Assembly: GCA_965214795.1 (NCBI GenBank)
Contig: OZ243976.1
Span: forward strand, 1,984,001-2,048,000
From: JAJDXW01 sp965214795
GTDB lineage: Bacteria > Pseudomonadota > Gammaproteobacteria > HK1
DNA length: 64,000 nt
Direction of reading: 5' to 3'
This document shows, piece by piece, positions 45,326 through 53,923 of the stretch (positions are counted from its first letter, which is position 1; every line of letters begins with the position of its first letter). A program made the position numbers and the translations under genes. The notes below the pieces were generated by a model that was not told the DNA's origin, did no database searches, and worked only from the letters and a program-made list of their open reading frames with translations.

Positions 45326-46323
45326 GAAGGTCGGCCGCTCGACCTCGAAGAAGCGGAGGGTGTCGCGCACGAAGTGGCCGTCCTCGGGGTCGGCGGCGGT
45401 CGCCGTTCCTCCCGCCCCCTGCGCTACATCCGGCGCCGTACACGGCGTCGCTGGTGAGCCCGAGCTGGATGCCGTCAAAGTGCCGAAGCGCGCCGCTCCA
45501 TTTCCCGTAGATCGAGCAGTGGCACTCGTCGGTGACGACGAGGTCGAAGTAGCCCGATGAGAGTCGGCCGTACTCGGCGATCATGGTCTGGAGGGTGGCG
45601 ATGGTGATGCGCTTGGCGCGATCGAAGCCGCGCCCCGGCCGCAGGACGTGACAGGGGTAGTCGCGGAGGTGGTCGGTGAAGGCGTCCTCGGCCTGGGCGG
45701 CGAGCGCAATCCGGTCCACGAGGAAGAAGGACGCGGGTGACCGCCCCCGCCTCGAAGAGACGCTTGATGAAGGCGGCCGCGATACGGGTCTTGCCGGTCC
45801 CCGTCGCCATCTCGACCAACAGCTTCCGCCGCCCGCGCGTGACTTCGGCCGACAGCATCTCGACGCAATCGACCTGGTAGCCGCGGTCCACGATCCGCCG
45901 GTCGATGGGGACGTCGGTGAGTGCGCGCCGCACCGCCCGTGCTGCGATCCGGCGTTCCAGGTCCTCCTGCGAGTAGAAGGTCGCGATCGGGCGGGCGTGG
46001 GCGCCCGCGTCGCGGTCGAGGAACCACACCTCGTCCCCGTTCGAGAGGAACACGAACGGAACCCCGAGCTGCTCCGCGTAGTGGCGCCCCTGATCCTGGG
46101 CGGCGATCGGATCGACGCTCGCACGCTTCGCCTCGACTACCGCCATCGGCCGCCCGGCGCGGTCGCAGAGCACGTAGTCCGCGCGCGAGCCGTCGCCCAG
46201 CGCGTGCTCGAAGAGGATGCTCGCCCCGTCCGTCAAGTTCCAGCCGTCGTCCGAGAGCAGGGCGTCGATCTTGACCCGGGAGAACGCCTCGGTCGTTCCG
46301 TGCTGAATCGACGTGCGGCTCAT
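45326..46323 (-). pseudogene. hsdR: type I restriction HsdR-like helicase, frameshifted and truncated
   Basis: The N-terminal endonuclease part is intact (DYVLCDRAGRPMAVVEAKRA, the D..ExK motif), followed by Walker A VEMATGTGKTRIAAAF. A one-base insertion near 45730 shifts the frame after GAVTRVL; the next frame continues FLVDRIALAAQAEDAF to DECHCSIYGKWSG (a DEAH-type box variant). A second one-base insertion near 45455 precedes ATPCTAPDVAQGAG to DTLRFFEVERPTFR. The gene ends at the IS3 remnant. The ATG at 46323 overlaps the ATPase stop by 4 bp. Confidence 0.75.
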
Positions 46324-47468
46324 TGCCCTTCGATGTAGTCGATCAAGCCTTCAAGGTCGCACACGATTTGCGATTCCTTCTCCATCAAACCGCGGCGCTG
46401 GCACACCAGAAAACGGCGGTCGGCGCCAATCAGGTCCGCATTCGCGTTCAGCCGCGCGAGATCGGACGGGCGCGGCGCCGCCGTGAGCTTGGCTTCGAAT
46501 GCCCACAGCTCGCCGTCGACCTCTACCACCAAGTCCAGCTCGCGCTGGTCCGCGGTACGCATGTGAAATGCCTGCCACCGGCGGTCGGCGTGCTGGAAGG
46601 CGGTGAGTGCCTGCTCGATGACGAACCCCTCCCAGCTCGCGCCGACCCAGGGCTGATGCAGCAGCGCCTCCCGGTCGCCCACATTCAGAAGCGCGTGCAA
46701 CAGCCCGCAGTCGCGCCACAGCACCTTCGGGCGCTTGACCAGCCGCTTGCGGATGTTCGCGTGGAAGGCGGGCAGGAGGCGGATCAGAAACGCCCCCTCG
46801 AGGTAGTCCAGGTAGCCGTTCACGGTGTGATAGGAGAGCGCGAGACTCTTGCCGATCGAGCTGGCGTTCCACTCCTGGCCGTGCGCGGCAGCGAGCATGC
46901 GAAGCAAACGCCCGGTGGTCTGCGCCCGCGCGGGCAGACCCCAGTTGGGCAGATCGCGCTGCGCGAGCAAGTTCAGATAGTCGAGTTGCCAGACAGGATA
47001 GTCATGCCTCCGCAGCACGCCGCCGTCCGGGTATCCGCCGGAGAGCCAACGGCGCTCTCGCTGGTCTTCGTCCCGGAGCTCGGAGAGCGTCAGCGGCGTC
47101 AGTTCGACGAGCGCCAACCGGCCCGCCAATGACTCCGATACCTGCCGCATCAGCGACGGCGATACGGACCCCAGCAGCAGGAACCGGCCGTTGCGGCCAC
47201 GATCATCATCAATCGCGCCGCGCAGACGCGCGAAGACCTCCGGCCACGCTTGGGCTTCGTCCAGAACGACGAGCTCGGACGAGGCCGCCACTCGGTCCCA
47301 CTCGAGGTCCAGGCGCAAGCGATCGGGCTCCTGTTCCAAATCGAAGTATCGGCCCGCGAGGGGACGGGCGAGCGTCGTCTTGCCGCACTGTCGAGGCCCC
47401 ACCATCGCGACGGCGGGGAAGGAGCCCAGGCGATGGTGCAGCACGGGGGTGATCTTTCTCGGTATCAT
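46320..47468 (-). CDS. AAA ATPase with DUF4143 domain
   Basis: A 382-residue protein with Walker A VGPRQCGKTTLARPLAG (about 23-39), Walker B ELVVLDEAQAWPEV and a C-terminal DUF4143 nuclease-like domain with the core ADQRELDLVVEVDGELWAFEAKLT (E-D-ExK pattern). Such proteins are widespread, and their role is not settled. The ATG at 47468 (MIPRKITPVLH) fits the family better than the longer frame. A strong palindrome lies 14 bp upstream. Confidence 0.8.
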   Translation of the reverse strand: MIPRKITPVLHHRLGSFPAVAMVGPRQCGKTTLARPLAGRYFDLEQEPDRLRLDLEWDRVAASSELVVLDEAQAWPEVFARLRGAIDDDRGRNGRFLLLGSVSPSLMRQVSESLAGRLALVELTPLTLSELRDEDQRERRWLSGGYPDGGVLRRHDYPVWQLDYLNLLAQRDLPNWGLPARAQTTGRLLRMLAAAHGQEWNASSIGKSLALSYHTVNGYLDYLEGAFLIRLLPAFHANIRKRLVKRPKVLWRDCGLLHALLNVGDREALLHQPWVGASWEGFVIEQALTAFQHADRRWQAFHMRTADQRELDLVVEVDGELWAFEAKLTAAPRPSDLARLNANADLIGADRRFLVCQRRGLMEKESQIVCDLEGLIDYIEGQ

Positions 47469-47481
47469 GCCCGTTTTTTTT

Positions 47482-47509
47482 GCAAAATAGAATTCGATTT
47501 CTATTTTGC
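47482..47509. promoter_or_regulatory. 28-bp AT-rich palindrome upstream of the DUF4143 gene
   Basis: The arms GCAAAATAGAA and TTCTATTTTGC are exact inverses of 11 bp around a 6-bp spacer TTCGAT. AT-rich DNA is rare in this window. It fits a dimeric repressor site or a 5' hairpin controlling the ATPase. Confidence 0.55.
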
Positions 47510-47596
47510 ATCGGATTCGATCCGACAATCAATGGCCCGCCAAGCGGGTGTTGGCAACAAATAGACTTGACAGGATCTCTGGACAGCGAAACAATC

Positions 47597-47620
47597 TAGC
47601 CAGATCATCTATCCAGATAG
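47597..47620 (+). promoter_or_regulatory. candidate operator of the Phd/PIN pair
   Basis: Two tandem half-sites, CTAGCCAGAT and CTATCCAGAT, end in the small palindrome CTATC-CA-GATAG, 19 bp before the antitoxin start. Antitoxins of this family usually repress their own operon. Confidence 0.4.
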
Positions 47621-47639
47621 TGAGAGCGGAAGAAGACCC

Positions 47640-47894
47640 GTGAACGAGTGGCCCTTGCAGGACGCGAAGAACCGATTCAGCGCCGTCGTCAACGCGGCCC
47701 TCGCGGGGGCGCCGCAGCGCGTGACGCGGCGCGGCAAACCCGCAGTCGTGGTCATCTCGGTGGGCGAGTACGAGCGCCTGCGCCATCTCGAGAAGGCGAA
47801 GGCACCCGGGCTTGTGGATCTGCTACTCGCCATGCCGCAGGACGACGGGGAATTCGAGAGGCTTCGACTGCCGCCTCGTTTGCTCGATCTCTGA
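47640..47894 (+). CDS. Phd/YefM-family antitoxin
   Basis: An 84-residue antitoxin beginning MNEWPLQDAKNRFSAVVNAA, with the family core RGKPAVVVISVGEYERLRHLE. The start is a GTG at 47640. The C-terminal arm should neutralise the PIN toxin, whose ATG overlaps this gene's stop codon by one base (TGATG). Confidence 0.85.
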   Translation: MNEWPLQDAKNRFSAVVNAALAGAPQRVTRRGKPAVVVISVGEYERLRHLEKAKAPGLVDLLLAMPQDDGEFERLRLPPRLLDL

Positions 47895-48298
47895 TGTTCC
47901 TGATCGATACGGATGTCCTCTCGGCGTTGCGCAGACGAGAACGCAGCCCGGACCTCGTCGAGTGGATCTCCGGCCAGAGGACGACGGACCTCTACCTGAG
48001 CGTGGTTTCCGTTGGCGAGGTCGAGCGCGGAATCGTCCGGCAACAACGCGACAATCCGGTGTTTGCGCGCGAGCTCGCACTCTGGCTGGACAGCGTCCTC
48101 GCCCTCTACGGCGACCGGATCCTGCCTGTGAATCCGAGCGAGGCGCGGCGTTGGGGACGCCTGTCCGGGGTCATTGGTCACGACGGTGCCGACCTCCTGA
48201 TCGCGGCTACCGCCATCGAGCACGGGCTCACCGTGGTTACCCGCAATGTCCGGCACTTCGAGCCCACCGGGGTCCCCGTGCTGGATCCGTGCCGGTAG
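47894..48298 (+). CDS. PIN-domain ribonuclease toxin (VapC/FitB type)
   Basis: A 134-residue PIN-domain protein. The acidic residues are visible in FLIDTDVLSALRR, VVSVGEVERGI, GHDGADLLIAATAI and the C-terminal VTRNVRHFEPTGV. It is expected to cleave RNA when free of the antitoxin. Confidence 0.85.
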   Translation: MFLIDTDVLSALRRRERSPDLVEWISGQRTTDLYLSVVSVGEVERGIVRQQRDNPVFARELALWLDSVLALYGDRILPVNPSEARRWGRLSGVIGHDGADLLIAATAIEHGLTVVTRNVRHFEPTGVPVLDPCR

Positions 48299-48410
48299 TC
48301 GCGCGGCGAGCGCGAGACGGCGGGACGCCGGACGACCGGCCGGGCCGAGGGGAAGCGCGCGTACGCGGTTTCCGGTCGCGGACCGGCCCGCCGTCGGACC
48401 GGAAGGGAAG

Positions 48411-48466
48411 GGGTCAGGCGGGAGCGAGCACGAAGTCGAAGCGGCCGCGCCACTCCCCGCCCCCCG
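48411..48466 (-). pseudogene. 56-bp duplicate of an intradiol dioxygenase 3' end
   Basis: The segment is identical to 62482-62537 and codes on the minus strand for the tail GGEWRGRFDFVLAPA plus stop. It is followed at about 48471-48510 by a REP-like core (TCGGGTTACGCCTTCGGCTG). The rest of 48299-48585 shows no gene. Confidence 0.8.
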
Positions 48467-48585
48467 TGCGGTCGGGTTACGCCTTCGGCTGACCTGACCT
48501 GCAGACAACCCGATCTCCGGCGTGGGATGGCCTTCCCTCGCATCGTTCAACCCGTCCGTTGCCAACGCGGGGATGCTCCGCTCGC

Positions 48586-49782
48586 CTATGCCACCCCGTC
48601 CTCCTGCAGGCGGGCGAGCTCCTCCGGGGTGACGCCGCAGAGCTTGGCCAGCAGCTCGCCGGTGTGCTCGCCCAGGGTCGGAGGCCGCGCCACAGCGGCC
48701 GGCGAGTCGGAGAGCTTCACCGGGCAGCCGACCGTCCGGTACGTCCCGTCCCGCCCCGGATAGTCGACCTCGACGATCATGTCGCGCGCCGCGAGGTGCG
48801 GATCGGCGAGCACTTCGGCGGTGTCCTGGCAGGCGCCGCACGGCACCCCGGCCGTGCCGAGGAGCCGCATCACCTCGTGCTTGGTGCGCTGGCGGGTCCA
48901 GCCTTCGATGATCGGGTCGAGTGCGTCCCGGTGCTCCCAGCGCGCCTCCCGGGTGGCGAAGCGGGGGTCGTTGCGAAGGGCGTCGATGTCCAGCACCTCG
49001 ACGAACGCGGGCCACATCTGGGCCTGGACGAAGATGAAGACGTAGTCGTTCGGCCCGCCGGGCGCACACGGATAGGTCGAGCCCGGCACGGTCCGGCCGA
49101 GCTGGTTGCCGGTGCGGGGCTGCACCCCGCCGAGGCGCTGATGGTCCCGCAGGCTGATGCGAAGGAGGTTCGCCACCGCGTCCTGCATGGAGACCTCGAC
49201 ATGCTGGCCGCGACCGGTCCGGTGCCGCTGCTGGAGCGCCGCCAGGATGCCGATCGCGAGGTGCATGCCGGTGCCGGAATCGCCGACCGCCGGCCAGAGA
49301 AGGGTCGGAGGGCCGTCCGGCCAACCGGTCACGCACATCGCCCCGCCCATGGCCTGCGCGATGGGCTCGAAGCTCTTGAAGCCGCTGTACGGACCGTTGG
49401 TGCCGAAGCCCTTTACGGTGGCATAGACGAGCCGCGGGTTGACCTCCTTCAGCACTTCGTAGCCAAGGCCAAGCCGCTCGAGGGCTCCGGGAGAGAAATT
49501 CTCCACGAGCACATCGGCGCGGGCCATCAGCTTCTTGAACAGCACCTTCCCGTCGCCGGTCTTGAGGTTCAGGGTGAGGCTTTGCTTGTTGGCGTTCAGC
49601 ATCAGGAAGAAGAGGCTCTCGCCGCGCTCGTCGGCCATGTTGGTGCGCGCGACGTCGCCCTTCCCCGGCATCTCCAGCTTGATGACCTCGGCGCCGAGCC
49701 AGGCCAGCACCTGGGTGCAGGCGGGTCCCGCCTGGTTGTGCGTCATGTCGATGATGCGGATGCCGTCGAGGGCGCTCGTCAT
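48586..49782 (-). CDS. CaiB/BaiF (class III) CoA transferase
   Basis: A 398-residue class III CoA transferase with catalytic D168 in AVGDSGTGMHL. It is related to the one at 40960 but lacks the Frc glycine loop (reads RTGNQLGRTVPGST). Its substrate is therefore likely different. The ATG at 49782 follows a GAGTGAGAA stretch. It stands alone behind a 14-bp inverted repeat. Confidence 0.8.
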   Translation of the reverse strand: MTSALDGIRIIDMTHNQAGPACTQVLAWLGAEVIKLEMPGKGDVARTNMADERGESLFFLMLNANKQSLTLNLKTGDGKVLFKKLMARADVLVENFSPGALERLGLGYEVLKEVNPRLVYATVKGFGTNGPYSGFKSFEPIAQAMGGAMCVTGWPDGPPTLLWPAVGDSGTGMHLAIGILAALQQRHRTGRGQHVEVSMQDAVANLLRISLRDHQRLGGVQPRTGNQLGRTVPGSTYPCAPGGPNDYVFIFVQAQMWPAFVEVLDIDALRNDPRFATREARWEHRDALDPIIEGWTRQRTKHEVMRLLGTAGVPCGACQDTAEVLADPHLAARDMIVEVDYPGRDGTYRTVGCPVKLSDSPAAVARPPTLGEHTGELLAKLCGVTPEELARLQEDGVA

Positions 49783-49809
49783 GTTCTCACTCCTTGCCGG
49801 CCGTCATAC

Positions 49810-49920
49810 GTAGGTACTTAAGCCGTTCAGACCGGGAAATCCAGACCGTGGGGCATGTCAGGTGCCGGTCGCAGGCTGTTATGACCGGTTCAGTCCTAAT
49901 CAATCAGCTTAAGTACCTAC
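49810..49920. repeat. 111-bp element bounded by perfect 14-bp inverted repeats
   Basis: GTAGGTACTTAAGC (49810-49823) and its exact inverse (49907-49920) face each other. The similarity extends outward over a GCCGGC..CATA stretch on both sides. It lies just upstream of the CoA transferase and may be a small mobile element or a regulatory region. Confidence 0.6.
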
Positions 49921-50019
49921 CTATGTGCCGGCCGTAGCGGCCACGGGCCGGCGGGTTCGGATTCGACATCCGGCGGGCGGCCCAGGAGCGGCCCCGAAGC
50001 CACCTTGAAGCGATCCGGC

Positions 50020-50412
50020 TCAGGCCGGCCCGAGCGGGATCTCGTTCCGGGGTCCGAGCGGCGGGCTGTAGAGGACGATGGCGCGCATGGGGGTCTCGCC
50101 GGTCGCCACCACCCGGTGGCGGAGCTTCGGTGGGATCCGCACCACCGTCCCCGGGCCGCAGGTCACGGGCCGGTCGTCGCCGAGGGTGACCTCGCACTCG
50201 CCCTCCAGCACGTACATGACCTGGTGCTCGATCTGGTGGAAATGCGGCTCCGCCTCGCCGCCCGGCTGCACGGTTCCGAGGTTCATCTCGAACCGGCCGC
50301 AGAACGCGCCGTCCACGAGCCGGACGTTCACCGTCCCCCGGTGGTCCGGCGGAACGTAGGCGCCGATGTCGTCCTGGTGCTCGATGAGCGAGCGGTGTCG
50401 GTTCTCGGACAT
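50020..50412 (-). CDS. cupin-domain protein
   Basis: A 130-residue small cupin with metal-binding motif one HFHQIEHQVMYVLEGECEV and motif two CGPGTVVRIPPKLRHRV. The role is unknown; possibly an isomerase, dioxygenase or ligand sensor. The ATG at 50412 follows AAGGAG. Confidence 0.8.
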   Translation of the reverse strand: MSENRHRSLIEHQDDIGAYVPPDHRGTVNVRLVDGAFCGRFEMNLGTVQPGGEAEPHFHQIEHQVMYVLEGECEVTLGDDRPVTCGPGTVVRIPPKLRHRVVATGETPMRAIVLYSPPLGPRNEIPLGPA

Positions 50413-50478
50413 TGACTGCTCCTTGCCGACAGGGATGAGGTGGAGGCGGATCCCTCGGGGGCCCTCCGGACCGCCGTC

Positions 50479-50673
50479 TCAGGGGACCTCGCAGAACGGG
50501 TCGGGTTCGAACTCGGCATGCACCTCGGCATTCGAGTGGGGTCCGGCGCACCACGAGGACACGACCATCGAGTAGAGCCCGCTGGCGATCGGGCCGTCGA
50601 GCGCGGCCCTCAGCCGGTACGCTTCGACTCGTCGCGACGGCTCGGCGCGCGGGTCGGAGAACCGGATCGACAC
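50479..50673 (-). CDS. small hypothetical protein
   Basis: A 64-residue frame beginning with a GTG at 50673 preceded by AAGGAG (11 nt spacing). The sequence SIRFSDPRAEPSRRVEAYRL and GPIASGLYSMVVSSWCAGPH looks like genuine coding sequence, but I do not recognise a family. It lies 66 bp upstream of the cupin on the same strand and may share its transcript. Confidence 0.4.
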   Translation of the reverse strand: MSIRFSDPRAEPSRRVEAYRLRAALDGPIASGLYSMVVSSWCAGPHSNAEVHAEFEPDPFCEVP

Positions 50674-50862
50674 GGAAAACGGTTCTCCTTGCGATGCTGC
50701 CGGCGAATCTTCCGGTGTCGCCCCGGGGCGGCGCGTGCGGGCGGCATCAGTGCGTGACGAGGAGCTCCGTCAGCTCCGTGATCGGCGCGGCGCGCACACC
50801 CCGCCGTCCATGCAACGGACGGGCCGCACGCCGCCGTCCGGCAACCACGTGCGGCAGCAGCC

Positions 50863-52275
50863 TTACATGCGGCAGAGCATCGAGTCTTCGTCGTCCCGAG
50901 GCAGTTGGCCGCCTTCGATCGTCCCGTCTTCGCCGACCTCGACGTCAGGACTGAAGTTGTACGGGTCCTCGGTCACGAACGCCGGGGCACCGCGCTCGAG
51001 CCGGTCGGCTCCGGCCTCTCCGAGCAGCGCCGCATCGCCCGCACCGAGCTCGAGCGATGCCTCGGAGCCCTCCACCGTCGAGGTGGCGGACACCCGTCCG
51101 TCGTAAACCGCGATCGCAAGGTCGCCCTCTTGCACCTCTCTCGAGCTGCCTTGCATCAGACCGGGGGGCACCTCCACTTCCTCGGGCGCGGGTGCTTGCC
51201 GGAGGAACGAACCCACCGCCGCCGGCAGGGGAACGTCGGTTCGAGGTGCAACCCGTGACGAGGCGATGAACGCGGTGGTGCCCGCGTCGAACTCGAACGT
51301 CCCGGCCGGAGACTCCGAGGCTACCCGCCCGGAGCGCACGAGCAGGAACAAGCCGTTCAGGTCGCCTTCCGGCGCTTCTTCTCCGCCCAGACAGGTGCCC
51401 GAGCACACCACGTCGAACCGCGTGCCCCGGATGCTGATCGTCGCTACCAAGGTAGCGATCCGGTAGGCCTCCGGACGGGCCCGGGAGATGAGACCGGCCG
51501 CCGCCCGGATGCCGCCCCGAATCAGGCGCATCAGGGCGCTGCTGTTCGCGGGTGTTTGTGCATCGTACTCGTGCCGGTCGATGCGAAATCGGGTGTTCTC
51601 CAGCAACGTGAGCCGGCTCTCGTCGCGGAACGCGACGACCGCAAAGGCACCCGGACCGCTCTCCAGTGCGTCGCCCTCGAACACCGCCCCCCCGGCCAGC
51701 AGATTGCGTTGCCGGCCGGACGTTGACACCGCAACCACCTCGCCCTTCACGAACGCCGCCCGCCCCACGATACCCGGTCCGCCCCCCTCGTCGCCCAGCT
51801 CCTCGGCTTCCTCACCGCAGTCCTGCTCGCACAGCCGCGCGCTGAAGTCGGTGCCGAGGACCCCCACCGTCGCAACCGGTGTCCTCAGCTCGAAGGCGTC
51901 CGGGTCGCGCCGGGCCACCCGGCCGGTGACCGTACGCATTCCCCCCTTGAACAAGGAGAGCCCCATGCCGCCGTCCGCCTCCCCGTCCGCGTACTCATCG
52001 ACCCGGAACACGGTATTCGGACGCAAGGTCATCCGGGTCCCATCGTTCAGCTCCACGATCACCAGGCTGTCCTGGCCCGTGGTCAATACGTCGTCGCGGT
52101 AGATCGGCGTACCGCGGCCCATCAGCCGGATGTCGCCCCCGCTCGACGCGGTGTTCGCCCCTTGGGCGTACACCGCGGCGCCGATATGCTCCTTCGCCCC
52201 TGCCAAGGGCGCCCACACCAGCAAGGCGGCGAGCAATACCGCCGTCCGGCGCCGCCCCCTGCGCTTACATCTCAT
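50863..52275 (-). CDS. exported protein with two FecR-like domains and a C-terminal acidic/Cys tail
   Basis: A 470-residue protein with a signal peptide (about 1-27, LLAALLVWAPLAGA) and two FecR-type beta domains (about 44-150 and 180-330). Each holds the pattern TPVATVGVLGTDF or TLVATISIRGTRF, with Cys pairs just after. The tail (PDVEVGEDGTIEGG..DDEDSMLCRM) is acidic and ends in Met-Leu-Cys. In other genomes FecR-domain proteins of this kind accompany CHASE2 cyclases and TPS proteins. It lies 23 bp after tpsB, so tpsA, tpsB and this gene are probably one transcript. Its role (scaffold, sensor or cargo) is inference. Confidence 0.8.
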   Translation of the reverse strand: MRCKRRGRRRTAVLLAALLVWAPLAGAKEHIGAAVYAQGANTASSGGDIRLMGRGTPIYRDDVLTTGQDSLVIVELNDGTRMTLRPNTVFRVDEYADGEADGGMGLSLFKGGMRTVTGRVARRDPDAFELRTPVATVGVLGTDFSARLCEQDCGEEAEELGDEGGGPGIVGRAAFVKGEVVAVSTSGRQRNLLAGGAVFEGDALESGPGAFAVVAFRDESRLTLLENTRFRIDRHEYDAQTPANSSALMRLIRGGIRAAAGLISRARPEAYRIATLVATISIRGTRFDVVCSGTCLGGEEAPEGDLNGLFLLVRSGRVASESPAGTFEFDAGTTAFIASSRVAPRTDVPLPAAVGSFLRQAPAPEEVEVPPGLMQGSSREVQEGDLAIAVYDGRVSATSTVEGSEASLELGAGDAALLGEAGADRLERGAPAFVTEDPYNFSPDVEVGEDGTIEGGQLPRDDEDSMLCRM

Positions 52276-52298
52276 CGGCCATGGCGCGGTGCACCACC

Positions 52299-53897
52299 TC
52301 AATACTGCACCAGCACGTTCAAATGACCGCGCGCGCCGTGCTCCCGCGTGTCCGTCCCCTCTACGATCGCGCCCACGTCGAGCTGCAGCGACAAGTGCTC
52401 CTTCCATCCCCAGCGCAGCCCCGTCCCGATGCTGGCGATGGTGTCGGTGCGCTGCCCGCCGGGCGCAGGAGCGCTCTCGAAGCGCACGCGGCCCAGATCG
52501 GCGAAGATCAGGAACCTCGGACCAGTATTGGATACAGCGGGCGGCCACAGCTCGAAACTCGCGCGGAGACCGTCGTCCCCGGAGATCTCCCGCTCGGAGA
52601 ACCCCCGCACCGAACTGGCCCCGCCCGCACCGAACTGCTCACCCGGGGTCAACGCCTCGTTGGCATACTGTCCGTCGAACAACGCCCGCGCCGCCCACCG
52701 GGCGGGCAGCGACCAGGAGAACGCCGCCCCGCCGCGCAGGGCGTCCCATCCCGCCTCCGCCCCGGCCCGACTGGCACCATAGGCGGAGTCGTCGTTGTCG
52801 CCGCCGCTCTCCAGGTTGCGAGCGTAATGCAGACGGAAGTCGAGGCCCCAGTCGTCGCTCGTGTACTCCGCCGCGTAGTGCAGTGACGCCGGCCGGCTGC
52901 GCACGTCGCGCGCGATGTCGGTTCCGGTGCCCGCCAATATCACTTCATTGTCGAAGTGCCGATCGTCGACGCCCACGGACAGCCGGTGGGACAGCCGCCC
53001 CCGGCGCCCGAGTTCCTGGGTATAGAGCAACCCGGCGAAGGTGCCCGCCCCGCTCACGTCGAACAGGTCGAGCACCCGGCCGGTATCGACGTCCGAGCGA
53101 ACGTAATATCCGGAGAACGCGCCGCCAACGCCGTAAACCGGCGCCCCGTAGCCGATCGCCCACTGCTGCACCTGGCCCGCGTGACCGGGGGAGGTGGTGA
53201 AGCTCGCGTTCAGGCTGTGGTCACGGTCGAAGAGGTTGCCGAAATGGCCGCCCACCGACCAGCGCAGTGGCCCGGTGGGTGCGCTCCCGGTGTTGCCGAG
53301 CCCGCTCCACAGGGACCAGGGCCGGCGGTCCTCCACCTCCAGCGTGGCATCGAGGCCCGCCGCTTCCCGCTCACTCTCGCGGAACGTCAACGTCGTGGTC
53401 TTCCAGGGCCGGCGGTTCGCCACCGCCAAGTGGCGGGCGATTGCGGCGACCTCGGGCGTCTCTCCCTCCTTGAGCGCCGGCACGCTGCGCCGCACGTTCG
53501 CCTCGGAATGGTGCTGCGCGCCCCGAACCTCGACCTGCGATACTTTGAACGCCACTACCCGCAGAACGACCACGCCGTCGTGCAGCGCCTGCGGCGGCAG
53601 CACCACGCGCTGAAAGGCCACTCCCGCGTCCTGGATCGCTCCCTCCAGGGTGTCCGCCGCGGCCAGCAGCCCGTCCACCCCCGCGTGCTCGCCGGTGAAC
53701 GGCGCGAGCACCGCCTGCGTGCGCGCTTCCGACAACGGGTTATCGCCTTCCACCACGAAGCGATCGACCGTAAAGCGCACGACCGGCACGGGCTCCTGCG
53801 CCACGGCCGCCATGGCCGCCATGGCCGCCATGGCAAGGAGCACCGCGGTCAGCCGGGCGCCGGCGAAGGTACGACACGCCATCCGCGATCCCTTCAT
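52299..53897 (-). CDS. TpsB outer-membrane translocator (ShlB/FhaC type)
   Basis: A 532-residue protein with a signal peptide that includes a repeated Met-Ala-Ala stretch (coded by 9-bp DNA repeats near 53810-53835). It has a POTRA region with FTVDRFVVEGDNPLS (about 40-55) and QVEVRGAQHHSEANVRRSVP, then a 16-strand-type barrel. The conserved late motif GGASSVRGFSEREISGDDG and a C-terminal aromatic LVQY support the family. It should export TpsA, whose gene ends 26 bp upstream. Confidence 0.85.
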   Translation of the reverse strand: MKGSRMACRTFAGARLTAVLLAMAAMAAMAAVAQEPVPVVRFTVDRFVVEGDNPLSEARTQAVLAPFTGEHAGVDGLLAAADTLEGAIQDAGVAFQRVVLPPQALHDGVVVLRVVAFKVSQVEVRGAQHHSEANVRRSVPALKEGETPEVAAIARHLAVANRRPWKTTTLTFRESEREAAGLDATLEVEDRRPWSLWSGLGNTGSAPTGPLRWSVGGHFGNLFDRDHSLNASFTTSPGHAGQVQQWAIGYGAPVYGVGGAFSGYYVRSDVDTGRVLDLFDVSGAGTFAGLLYTQELGRRGRLSHRLSVGVDDRHFDNEVILAGTGTDIARDVRSRPASLHYAAEYTSDDWGLDFRLHYARNLESGGDNDDSAYGASRAGAEAGWDALRGGAAFSWSLPARWAARALFDGQYANEALTPGEQFGAGGASSVRGFSEREISGDDGLRASFELWPPAVSNTGPRFLIFADLGRVRFESAPAPGGQRTDTIASIGTGLRWGWKEHLSLQLDVGAIVEGTDTREHGARGHLNVLVQY

Positions 53898-53923
53898 CTC
53901 GTCTCGGCTTCGCGGGGCCGCCG

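Noticed and set aside
38079..46124. Very long minus-strand frames (about 860-990 codons) across the C1 operon
   Set aside because: They mirror the codon pattern of the plus-strand genes and contain no domain of their own, except where the last one passes through the broken hsdR.
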